A stretch of DNA of 7,927 bases from Burkholderiales bacterium (GTDB lineage Bacteria; Pseudomonadota; Gammaproteobacteria; Burkholderiales; Usitatibacteraceae), in contig JADGRS010000138.1 of assembly GCA_017880705.1 (NCBI GenBank), positions 1-7,927 on the forward strand. Direction: 5' to 3'. The position numbers and the translations under genes were made by a program. Each line of letters opens with the position of its first letter. Position 1 is the stretch's first letter. Shown here in pieces: positions 1-6,490 of this stretch. The notes under the pieces were generated by a model. It did no database searches. It was given only the letters and a program-made list of their open reading frames with translations, and was not told the origin of the DNA.

Positions 1-456
1 GTCGACGCCCGCCTCCGCGATCACCTGAGCGCGAAGCCGCTCGCCGGTCGTCACGATGCGCGCGGAGCGCTCGTACAGCCAGCGCGTCGCGCGATTGCGC
101 GGCAGCGGAGCGGAGATGTGGCGCGTGCGCACCAGGACCGGTGCCTTCCCGAGCGTCGAGCACGCGAGCGCCGCGAGCCAGCTGTCGGTGGAGCTGTGGG
201 TGTTCACGACGTCGAACGGTCCGTGCGCGAGCGCGTGCCGCATCGCGAGGAAGCCGCGCGCGCCCTTGCGCGCGATCGCGGCCGCGGTCACCTGCACTCC
301 GAATCGCGGCGCCTCGGCGAAAATGCGCGCCTCGCGCGGCGCGGCGAGAAAAACCTCGTGACCCGCCCGCGCCACGCCGCGCGCTTCGGTGAGCACGCGG
401 ATCTCCTGGCCGCCCCAGCCGAGCGACGACTCCGTGTGGAGGATGCGCAACGTCAT
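1..456 (-). CDS. GT4-family glycosyltransferase, N-terminal part (runs off the window)
   Basis: Only the first 152 codons are present; the gene continues beyond base 1. The visible part looks like the N-terminal Rossmann domain of a GT-B, family GT4 retaining glycosyltransferase. It starts MTLRILHTESSLGWGGQE, with a glycine-rich loop at residues 13-16, and continues through an acceptor-domain segment with NTHSSTDSW (85-93) and VRTRH (109-113). The donor-binding C-terminal domain and its EX7E motif lie outside the window, so donor and acceptor cannot be judged. The ATG at 456 overlaps the msbA stop codon (ATGA), which fixes the start and suggests translational coupling. As the last visible gene of an LPS core unit it probably adds a sugar to the lipid A-core on the cytoplasmic face of the inner membrane (inference). 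A role in another surface glycan is possible. Confidence is high for the fold and low for the exact reaction. Confidence 0.85.
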   Translation of the reverse strand, partial: MTLRILHTESSLGWGGQEIRVLTEARGVARAGHEVFLAAPREARIFAEAPRFGVQVTAAAIARKGARGFLAMRHALAHGPFDVVNTHSSTDSWLAALACSTLGKAPVLVRTRHISAPLPRNRATRWLYERSARIVTTGERLRAQVIAEAGVD

Positions 457-2201
457 GCGCCCGCGAATTGCAGGCGATGGAGTCCCGCGTAGACGCCGCC
501 CGCAGCCACGAGATCGCGGTGCGCGCCGATCTCGGCGATGCGTCCCTGGGCGAGCACCACGATGCGGTCGGCCTTCTCGATGGTGGACAGCCGGTGCGCG
601 ATCACGATGGTGGTGCGCCCGCGCATCAGCGTCTCGAGCGCCGCCTGCACGGCGCGCTCGCTTTCCGTGTCGAGGGCCGACGTGGCCTCGTCGAGCAGGA
701 GGATCGGCGCGTCCTTCAGGATCGCGCGCGCGATGGCGATCCGCTGGCGTTGCCCGCCGGAAAGCTTCGCCCCGTTCTCGCCGATCTCGGTGGCGAGCCC
801 CTGGGGCAGCGCCTCGATGAATTCCATCGCGTGCGCGGCCTCGGCGGCGCGGCGAATCTCGCTTTCCGAGACGGTGTCGCCGCGGCCGTAGGCGATGTTC
901 GCCGCGACCGTGTCGTTGAAGAGCACCACGCTCTGCGACACGAGGGCGATCTGCCGGCGCAGGCTCTCGAGCGTGAGCTCCTCGAGGTCGTGGTCGTCGA
1001 GCGTGACGCGCCCCGCGCTCGGATGGTAGAAGCGCGCCAGCAGGTGGATGAGGCTCGACTTGCCGCTTCCCGAAGGGCCCACGAGGGCGACCGTCTCGCC
1101 GGGCCGGATGTCGAGCGCCACTTCGCTCAGCGCGGGGCGAGCGCCCCCGGGATAGGAGAGCGAGACGCCGTCGAGGCGGATCGCGCCGCGCGCGCGTCCG
1201 AGCACCACGGTGCCGCGATCCTCCTCGGGCTCCTCGTCGACGAGCCCGAACACGCTCTCGCATGCGGCGAGGCCCTTCTGCAGCTGCTCGTTGATGCCGG
1301 TGAGGCGCTTCAAGGGCTGCAGCAGCATTCCCGTCGCCGCGATGAACTTCAGGAACTGGCCGACGTCGGTCGCCCCGGAGAACGCCTGCTGGGCCGCGAG
1401 GTAGACGATCGCCGCGATCGCGCAGGCGACGATGAGCTGCGTCACCGGCACGGTGCCCGCCGCGGCCACCGCAAGCTTCATGTTGAAGCGGCGGATCCGG
1501 CGGCTCGCGTCCTCGAAGCGCTTTGCCTCGTACGCCTGGCCGCCGAAGATGCGCACGACGCGTTGGTTGGTGATCGACTCGTCGAGCACCTCGGCCACGC
1601 CGCCGATGGCGCTCTGCGTCTCGCGGCTCATCACGCGCAGGCGCCTGCTGAACGCTCGCACCACGAGCGCGATCGGCGGGATCACCACGAACGCGACCAT
1701 CGTGAGCTTCCAGTTCGACCACACCAGGATCGCGATGAGCGCCGCGATGGTCACGGAGTCGCGCACGAGCACGGTGAGCACGCTCGTCGACGCGGCGGCG
1801 AGGTTGTTCACGTCGTTGGTGAACTTCGTGACGAGGGACGCCGTGGCCGCCTCGTCGAAGAATGCCGGCGGCAGGCGCAGCACCTTGTCGAACATGAGGC
1901 GCCGCAGGTCCAGGATCACGTTCTGGCTCACCCACTGCGTGGTGTAGCCCGATGCGAAGCTCGCGAGGCCGCTCACCAGGAACACCGCGACGATGCCCAG
2001 GGGCAGGAGCACCGCGAGCGCCTGGTCGTGCTGGATGAAGAGGTTCTTGATGAGGGGGTCGAGCAGCTGCACGATCGACGCGTCGGCGAGGCCGCCCACG
2101 ATCATCGCGACGATGCCCGCCGCCAGCGCGCCGCGGTACGGCCACACGTGGCGCAGCAGGCGCAGGTAGAGTTCCCGGCTGGTGGGTTGCGGCTTGCTCA
2201 T
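453..2201 (-). CDS. msbA: Lipid A export ABC transporter, ATP-binding/permease protein MsbA
   Basis: A half-size ABC exporter that as a homodimer flips lipid A-core from the inner to the outer leaflet of the inner membrane, powered by ATP. From the ATG at 2201 it has 582 residues, the same length as E. coli MsbA. Residues 1-310 form the six-helix membrane domain, with hydrophobic stretches near 24-50, 62-86, 142-185 and 248-300. The nucleotide-binding domain follows: Walker A GPSGSGKSS (375-383), Q-loop Q423, signature LSGGQ (480-484), Walker B ILLLDEA (500-506) and switch His536 in IAHRLST. All are intact. An open frame extends upstream to 2336, but that extension lies inside the preceding gene and has no membrane-protein character; MSKPQPTSREL is the natural N-terminus. 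A 7-base gap separates it from the upstream glycosyltransferase stop, with GGCGGG just before the ATG as a weak ribosome site. It overlaps the next gene by 4 bases. Another lipid or drug exporter is possible, but length and LPS neighbours favour MsbA. Confidence 0.93.
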   Translation of the reverse strand: MSKPQPTSRELYLRLLRHVWPYRGALAAGIVAMIVGGLADASIVQLLDPLIKNLFIQHDQALAVLLPLGIVAVFLVSGLASFASGYTTQWVSQNVILDLRRLMFDKVLRLPPAFFDEAATASLVTKFTNDVNNLAAASTSVLTVLVRDSVTIAALIAILVWSNWKLTMVAFVVIPPIALVVRAFSRRLRVMSRETQSAIGGVAEVLDESITNQRVVRIFGGQAYEAKRFEDASRRIRRFNMKLAVAAAGTVPVTQLIVACAIAAIVYLAAQQAFSGATDVGQFLKFIAATGMLLQPLKRLTGINEQLQKGLAACESVFGLVDEEPEEDRGTVVLGRARGAIRLDGVSLSYPGGARPALSEVALDIRPGETVALVGPSGSGKSSLIHLLARFYHPSAGRVTLDDHDLEELTLESLRRQIALVSQSVVLFNDTVAANIAYGRGDTVSESEIRRAAEAAHAMEFIEALPQGLATEIGENGAKLSGGQRQRIAIARAILKDAPILLLDEATSALDTESERAVQAALETLMRGRTTIVIAHRLSTIEKADRIVVLAQGRIAEIGAHRDLVAAGGVYAGLHRLQFAGA

Positions 2202-2208
2202 CCCGCCA

Positions 2209-3351
2209 TTATCGGTGAAGGAGCCGCTGGTAGAGCGCGAGGTACTCGCGGGCCATGAGGTCGGGGGCGAGGTGGGACACGGCGTCGCGCGCGTTGGCGC
2301 CCATGCGCGCAGCGGTGTCGGGATCGAGCCTTCCAAGGGCGTCGGCGAGGCCCGCGGTGTCGAGCGCGTCGCGCACGAAGCCGCTTTCGCCCTCGGTGAC
2401 CATCTCGGCGGCGCCGCAATGGGACGTGGTGACGACGGGGAGCGCGCTCGCCATCGCCTCGAGCGCGGCGTTCGGAAAGGGATCGTAGAGCGTCGCGAGC
2501 ACGAAGCTGTCCGCCGTCGCGTAATAGGGGCGCACGTCCGACACCGTTCCCACGAATCGCACGCGCGAGCCCAGTCCCAGCCTACGCGCGAGCGCTGCGT
2601 AGCGCTCGGCGCGCTTGTCGCGCCCGACCACGATGCCCCACATGGCGCCAGGGGCTTTCGCCAGCGCCGCGAGGAATCCGGCGACTCCCTTGCGCTCGAA
2701 CCCCGATCCCACGTGGAGCGCCACGTTCGCCCGCTCCGGAATCGCGAGCTGCTGGCGCACCGCCTCGCGCATCTCGCCGCGCAATCCGGGATTGAACATC
2801 GCCGCGTCGACCGCGTTGCGGATGAGCACGAGCTTGTCGAGGGAGGTGCCGAAGCGCTGCGCGATCTCGCGCCGCACCATCTCCGAATTGCAGATCACGG
2901 CGCGCAGGGCGGGCGAGGTGAAGAGCGCGCGCTCGGCGGCGACGAGGTACCGGTGGTGCGGGCTCATCCGCGTCGCGAAGGCCGCGAGGGGCGACTGCAC
3001 GCGCGCGCGCTGCGCGAGCCATTCGGCGTGGACGCCGTCTCCGGCGCGATACACGTCGCAGCAGGCGATGCGCTCGTGGGACTGGACGAGGTCGAAGCGC
3101 CGGCGCTTGAGCTCCGCGCATACCGCCGCAGCGAAGCCGCGGTCGCGCCAGAGGCTGCCCACGTGGAAGGGGTCGAGCACGATCGCCGAGCCGTCGTGAT
3201 CGGGCCAGCTGCGCGTGACGATGGTGATGGACGCGCCCTGGGACTTGAGCGCCGCGACCGCGATTTGCACGAAGCGCTCGGCCCCGCCCGAAGGATCATA
3301 GCGGCCGCGAACGAGGGCGATGCGCGGAGCGAGGCCCGATGTCGTGCTCAC
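2209..3351 (-). CDS. WaaG-like GT4 glycosyltransferase of LPS core synthesis
   Basis: A 380-residue GT-B enzyme resembling WaaG (RfaG), which transfers the first hexose onto inner-core heptose from a UDP-sugar. WaaG-like features are RYDPSGGAERFV (17-28), CDVYRAGDGVHAEW (98-111), CNSEMVRREIAQRFG (154-168), VGSGFERKG (214-222), VVGRDK (241-246) and the donor motif at 289-300. In that EX7E position the first acid is Asp290 and the second Glu298. The likely start is a GTG at 3351, overlapping the TGA of the upstream heptosyltransferase in GTGA. The nearest in-frame ATG lies about 30 codons inside that gene, and MSTTSGLAPRIALV leads straight into the first beta strand. The frame stays open far upstream of this start, but that part only shadows the heptosyltransferase and the divergent gene. 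The stop is 7 bases before msbA. Glucosyltransferase activity is inferred from family and context; donor and linkage could differ in this organism, so no symbol is assigned. Confidence 0.88.
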   Translation of the reverse strand: MSTTSGLAPRIALVRGRYDPSGGAERFVQIAVAALKSQGASITIVTRSWPDHDGSAIVLDPFHVGSLWRDRGFAAAVCAELKRRRFDLVQSHERIACCDVYRAGDGVHAEWLAQRARVQSPLAAFATRMSPHHRYLVAAERALFTSPALRAVICNSEMVRREIAQRFGTSLDKLVLIRNAVDAAMFNPGLRGEMREAVRQQLAIPERANVALHVGSGFERKGVAGFLAALAKAPGAMWGIVVGRDKRAERYAALARRLGLGSRVRFVGTVSDVRPYYATADSFVLATLYDPFPNAALEAMASALPVVTTSHCGAAEMVTEGESGFVRDALDTAGLADALGRLDPDTAARMGANARDAVSHLAPDLMAREYLALYQRLLHR

Positions 3352-4424
3352 CGCTGCGACAGGAGCTCGTTCACGGCGGAATGAACCTCGTCGACGGGAA
3401 GCGTCGTGAGGCATTCGCTCACCTTGCCGCCGCCGCAGCCGTCGTTGCCGCAGGGCCGGCACGGATGCGCGCTCACGACGACGCGATGCGGCACGCGCCA
3501 CGGCCCCCATTCCTTCTCTCCGCTCGGGCCGAAGAGCGCGACGACGGGCGTTCCCATCGCCGCGGCGATGTGCATCGGCGCGGAATCGACGCCGACGAAG
3601 ATGCGCGCCCGGGCGGAAACCGCCGCGAGCTCGCGCAGCGTGAGCTGGCCGCAGAGGTCGGTCACCGGCACCGCGGCCGCGGCGAGGATGCGAGCGACGA
3701 TCGCACGCTCGCGCGGATCGGGCGCGCCGGTGACCACGATGCGATGCCCGTCGCGCGCGAGGCCGCGCAGGAGCTCGGCGTTGCGCGCCTCGGTCCACGT
3801 CTTGAAGAGCCAGCGCGACGCGGGATGGAACTGGATGAATCCCTTCGGCGCGAGCGTCGCCGCCGCGAGGAGCGAGTCGACGCGCGCTTCGGCCTCGGGT
3901 CCCGGGACCATCACCAGGGGCTTTTCGCTCTCCTCGGGATAGATTCCGAGGCGGCGCAGCGCGTCGAGGTTCGCTTCCACGGCATGGCGTGGCGTGTGGC
4001 GCGGCAACGGATAGCGATGCGAGAAGCTCCAGTTCCACCACCGGCTCGCGCGCGCGGGAGCGACCGACCAGCGCGGACGCAGCGCCTGCGAGAGCCACGC
4101 GCCACGCCAATGGTCGGTGAGGTGCACCAGCAATTGATAGCGCCGCGCCGCCAGCGTTTGCAGCAGGCCGGTCTCGTGCCGCGCCTGTGTCAGGAGGCCT
4201 TGCCGTTTCCACGCGCGGTCGATCGAATGGATGCGCGCGATCGCCGGGTGTCCCTCGAGCATGTCGCGGGTGTCGGCGTACACCAGCGCATCGCTCTCGG
4301 CGTGGGGCGCGCGTTGCTTGAGCACGTGGAACACCGGCGAGGAGAGAAGCACGTCGCCGTGATGGCGCAGCTTCACCACGAGGACGCGTTGCAGGGTCGC
4401 GAGATTGACGGCGTCGGGAACCAA
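3348..4424 (-). CDS. waaQ: WaaQ-type putative heptosyltransferase III (GT9)
   Basis: An inverting GT9 enzyme of the WaaQ (RfaQ) type, predicted to add a side-branch L-glycero-D-manno-heptose from ADP-heptose to the LPS inner core in the cytoplasm. The 358-residue product contains RVLVVKLRHHGDVLLSSPVF (13-32) with Asp24 at the position of the proposed GT9 catalytic Asp. It also has HLTDHW (101-106), FHPASRWLFKTW (199-210) with Lys208, and VGVDSAPMHIAAAMGTP (277-293) with the donor-loop Asp280. All key residues look intact. The tail holds a cysteine cluster (Cys322, 325, 330, 338). There is no in-frame ATG near the first beta strand. The best start is a TTG at 4424, 14 codons before it; the Shine-Dalgarno is weak (GGCGGC about 10 bases upstream), so the start is uncertain. 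It is the first gene of the leftward unit and overlaps the WaaG-like gene by 4 bases. The family is confident; HepIII rather than another heptosyltransferase is likely but not proven. Confidence 0.85.
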   Translation of the reverse strand: MVPDAVNLATLQRVLVVKLRHHGDVLLSSPVFHVLKQRAPHAESDALVYADTRDMLEGHPAIARIHSIDRAWKRQGLLTQARHETGLLQTLAARRYQLLVHLTDHWRGAWLSQALRPRWSVAPARASRWWNWSFSHRYPLPRHTPRHAVEANLDALRRLGIYPEESEKPLVMVPGPEAEARVDSLLAAATLAPKGFIQFHPASRWLFKTWTEARNAELLRGLARDGHRIVVTGAPDPRERAIVARILAAAAVPVTDLCGQLTLRELAAVSARARIFVGVDSAPMHIAAAMGTPVVALFGPSGEKEWGPWRVPHRVVVSAHPCRPCGNDGCGGGKVSECLTTLPVDEVHSAVNELLSQR

Positions 4425-4483
4425 GGTCAGGTTGCCGCCGAAGGAGTCGGCTGGGTTCGCGGTAGGATAATTGATTTCGAACC
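4425..4483. promoter_or_regulatory. Divergent intergenic region with a promoter-like AT-rich patch
   Basis: This 59-base gap separates the starts of the two divergent units and is the only place both promoters could sit without lying inside genes. An AT-rich patch at 4463-4481 stands out from the GC-rich surroundings. On the plus strand it contains GATAAT (4466-4471), matching the sigma-70 -10 consensus at 5 of 6 positions. No convincing -35 hexamer is visible 16-18 bases upstream. On the minus strand only a weak TATCCT is seen. The promoter role is inferred from position and composition. Confidence 0.35.
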
Positions 4484-6481
4484 ATGAATCCCCGCTTACC
4501 TCGCTCCGCGCAGAATGACTTCGAGCGCGCCGTGGCTCTCGCGAGCGACGGGCGCGTCGAACCGGCCGAGGCGATCTGCGCGGACCTGATCGAGCGATTC
4601 CCGCGCGAAGCCGAGATCGCGCACTTCGGCGGCGTGCTCGCCAGCCGGATGGGCCGATACGAGGCGGCGGTGCAGCGCCTCGCGCGTTGCCTCGAAGTCG
4701 AACCGCGTCGCGCTCGCGCTCGGGCAGCCCTGGGCTTCGCGCTGGAACGGCTGGACCGCCTCGCCGAAGCACGGCAGGAATTCTCACTCGCCGCGCAATC
4801 CGAGCCCCGATTCGCGGAGGCGCACAACGGCATCGGCATCACGTTGCTGCGCGAGGGGCGCGCCGAGGAGGCGCTTGCGAGCTTCGAGCGGGCGATCGCG
4901 CTCGAGCCGCGCTCCGTCGAGGCGCGCCTCAACGCCGGGCGCGCGCTGCAGCGGGCAGGACGGGACGCCGCGGCCGCGGCGCATTATGCCGAGGCCCTGG
5001 TTCTCGCGCCGCACCGGGCGGACGTGGCGAGGGTGGCAGCGCTCGGGCTCCTGGAGGCGGGCGCGCTCGAATACTCCGTGATCGCTTTCCGGCGCGTGCT
5101 CGAAAGCGTTCCGGGTGACGCCCTCACGCGCAGCCAGCTTGCGCTCGCGCTCGATGCGCTCGGTCGCACGGAGGAGGCATGGAGCGAAGCGGGAGCGGCG
5201 TTGCGCGCCGAACCACCCCAGGCCTTGGTCCACAACGCCTATGCAACCTTGCTCCTGCATTCGGGGCGCTGGGCCGAGGCCGAGGAGGCGCTTGCAGCGG
5301 CGCTCGCGCTCGATCCGAAGCTCTCGGAGGCGCGCATCAACCTCGCGATGGCGCAGCGCCAGTCGGGAAAGGCCGATGCGGCCCTGGCGTCCATGCGCGA
5401 AGGCGAGTCGGACGCGGCCCTGGACGCGCGCGCGCTCGCGCGCCTGGGGGCCATCTACGGCGAGATCGGCGAGTCGGACAAGGCGATCGAGCTGGCCGAG
5501 CGCGCGCTGGCTTCCAGCCCGGACCTTGCAGGCGCCCATGGCACGCTCGCGGTCGAGCTGCTGCGCAACGGCGCCCTGGAGCGCGGCTGGCACGAGCACG
5601 CCTATCGGCCCACCCGGGGTTCCCAGATCTTCGAGGACATACGCGCAGGCCGCTATCCGCCCCGCCTGCCGGCGAGCCTCGCGGGCCGCGACGTCTGCAT
5701 CCTCGCCGAGCAGGGACTCGGCGACGTGCTTTTTTTCCTTCGCTTCGCCAAGCCGCTCGCCGACGAGGGCGCGCGCCTGCAACTCCTGGGCGCGGATCCC
5801 CGGCTGGAGACGCTGCTGCGGCGAGCCCTCCCGCTGGAGTACGGTCCGATCGATCACCCGCGCACTGTGGACGCCCTCACGATCTGGGCAGGTGACCTGC
5901 CCGCCTTCGTGGGTCCGCTCACCGGCTCCGGCGTGTGCCCTTCACTCGCCATCGAGCCGCAGGCCGATCGCGTGCGGCGCATGCGCGAGCGGATCGGCGC
6001 CTCAGGCGTGCCGGCGGTGGGAATCGCGTGGCGCGCGGGAACGACGCCCCGTGCCGGACCCGTCGGGAATACGCTCCTCTCGAAGGAGATCGCTCCGCGG
6101 CAACTCGGCCGGAGCCTCGCGGGCGCTGCGCTGCGCGGTGTCGTCATCCAACGCGCGCCGCGTGCGGCCGAGATCGCGGCGCTGGAAGACGGCCTCGGGG
6201 CCGGGGTCCTGGACCTGTCCCTCGCGAACGACGATCTCGAGGATTTGCTCGCGCTCTGCGCGGTGCTCGAAGACTACGTCGGGGTCAGCAACACCAGCGT
6301 GCACCTGCGGGCGGCCACCGGGCGCGGTGGCCACATCCTCGTTCCGTATCCCCCGGACTGGCGCTGGCAGCGCGCCGGTGAATCGATCTGGTTTCCCGGA
6401 TTCGCGACCTATCGCGAGGCGCGCGAGGGAGGTTGGGATGAGGCGCTCGCCCGGTTGCGACGCGACCTTGCCGTAGGATAG
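4484..6481 (+). CDS. TPR protein with C-terminal GT9/heptosyltransferase-like domain
   Basis: A 665-residue, probably cytoplasmic protein with no signal peptide or membrane segment. Residues about 44-370 form some nine to ten tetratricopeptide repeats of about 34 residues, for example around 112-145, 146-179, 247-281 and 315-348. The C-terminal part (about 400-663) resembles the GT-B domain of TPR-linked GT9-like proteins: EQGLGDVLFFLRF (409-421, Asp414), GIAWRAG (513-519), LSKEI (532-536), VGVSNTSVHLRAATG (599-613), VPYPPDWRW (620-628) and WFPGF (636-640). Compared with the heptosyltransferase in this window, the first Asp is kept, but the GVDS-type Asp is Ser602. It may glycosylate a protein or glycan bound by the TPRs, or may have lost catalysis; neither is shown. 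The ATG at 4484 is chosen because FERAVALASDGRV (13-25) already fits a repeat helix. It has no evident Shine-Dalgarno. A run of seven T lies at 5730-5736 in the EQGLGD motif. The downstream gene is its paralogue, 9 bases away. Confidence 0.85.
   Translation: MNPRLPRSAQNDFERAVALASDGRVEPAEAICADLIERFPREAEIAHFGGVLASRMGRYEAAVQRLARCLEVEPRRARARAALGFALERLDRLAEARQEFSLAAQSEPRFAEAHNGIGITLLREGRAEEALASFERAIALEPRSVEARLNAGRALQRAGRDAAAAAHYAEALVLAPHRADVARVAALGLLEAGALEYSVIAFRRVLESVPGDALTRSQLALALDALGRTEEAWSEAGAALRAEPPQALVHNAYATLLLHSGRWAEAEEALAAALALDPKLSEARINLAMAQRQSGKADAALASMREGESDAALDARALARLGAIYGEIGESDKAIELAERALASSPDLAGAHGTLAVELLRNGALERGWHEHAYRPTRGSQIFEDIRAGRYPPRLPASLAGRDVCILAEQGLGDVLFFLRFAKPLADEGARLQLLGADPRLETLLRRALPLEYGPIDHPRTVDALTIWAGDLPAFVGPLTGSGVCPSLAIEPQADRVRRMRERIGASGVPAVGIAWRAGTTPRAGPVGNTLLSKEIAPRQLGRSLAGAALRGVVIQRAPRAAEIAALEDGLGAGVLDLSLANDDLEDLLALCAVLEDYVGVSNTSVHLRAATGRGGHILVPYPPDWRWQRAGESIWFPGFATYREAREGGWDEALARLRRDLAVG
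5730..5736 (+). repeat. Seven-T homopolymer inside the TPR/GT-like gene
   Basis: The codons CTT TTT TTC encode Leu-Phe-Phe in the conserved EQGLGDVLFFLRF motif. In a GC-rich genome CTC or CTG and TTC would be expected, and the paralogue uses CTG TTC CTG CTG at the matching place. A net loss of one T would shift reading into a frame that stays open to 6476; a net gain would stop at 5895. This is a possible slippage site, but the tract is short and may be chance. Confidence 0.4.
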
Positions 6482-6490
6482 TCGGCCTCG

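Noticed and set aside
1..6. GTCGAC palindrome at the window edge
   Set aside because: It lies inside a coding sequence and such sites are common in GC-rich DNA; there is no sign of a junction.
468..2258. Long plus-strand open frame (596 codons) opposite msbA
   Set aside because: The translation is Arg/His/Glu/Ala-rich with no recognisable domain. It lies entirely antisense to a clear ABC transporter, a usual effect of high-GC codon bias.
2202..2336. Longer MsbA start at 2336
   Set aside because: The extra 45 residues lie inside the upstream glycosyltransferase and are Pro/Thr/Ser-rich; starting at 2201 gives the normal family length.
2999..3018. Alternating GC run (gcgcgcgcgc), possible Z-DNA or repeat
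   Set aside because: It is coding, in frame and typical of GC-rich Arg/Ala codons; no repeat unit extends beyond it.
2182..4487. Plus-strand open frames opposite the WaaG-like and heptosyltransferase genes
   Set aside because: They have low-complexity composition, no motifs and full antisense overlap with well-supported genes.
3352..4932. Upstream extension of the WaaG-like frame (open from 4932)
   Set aside because: It runs through the heptosyltransferase in another frame and then across the divergent gene. The residues are Arg/Ser/Ala-rich and carry no domain.
4784..5857. Minus-strand open frame (357 codons) opposite the first TPR/GT-like gene
   Set aside because: It is Arg/Gln/Leu-rich and lacks motifs, while the plus strand shows regular TPRs in the same span.
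5115..6476. Second plus-strand open frame inside the TPR/GT-like gene
   Set aside because: It is extremely Arg/Ser/Ala-rich and is a shadow frame. It matters only as the product of a hypothetical slip at the T7 tract.
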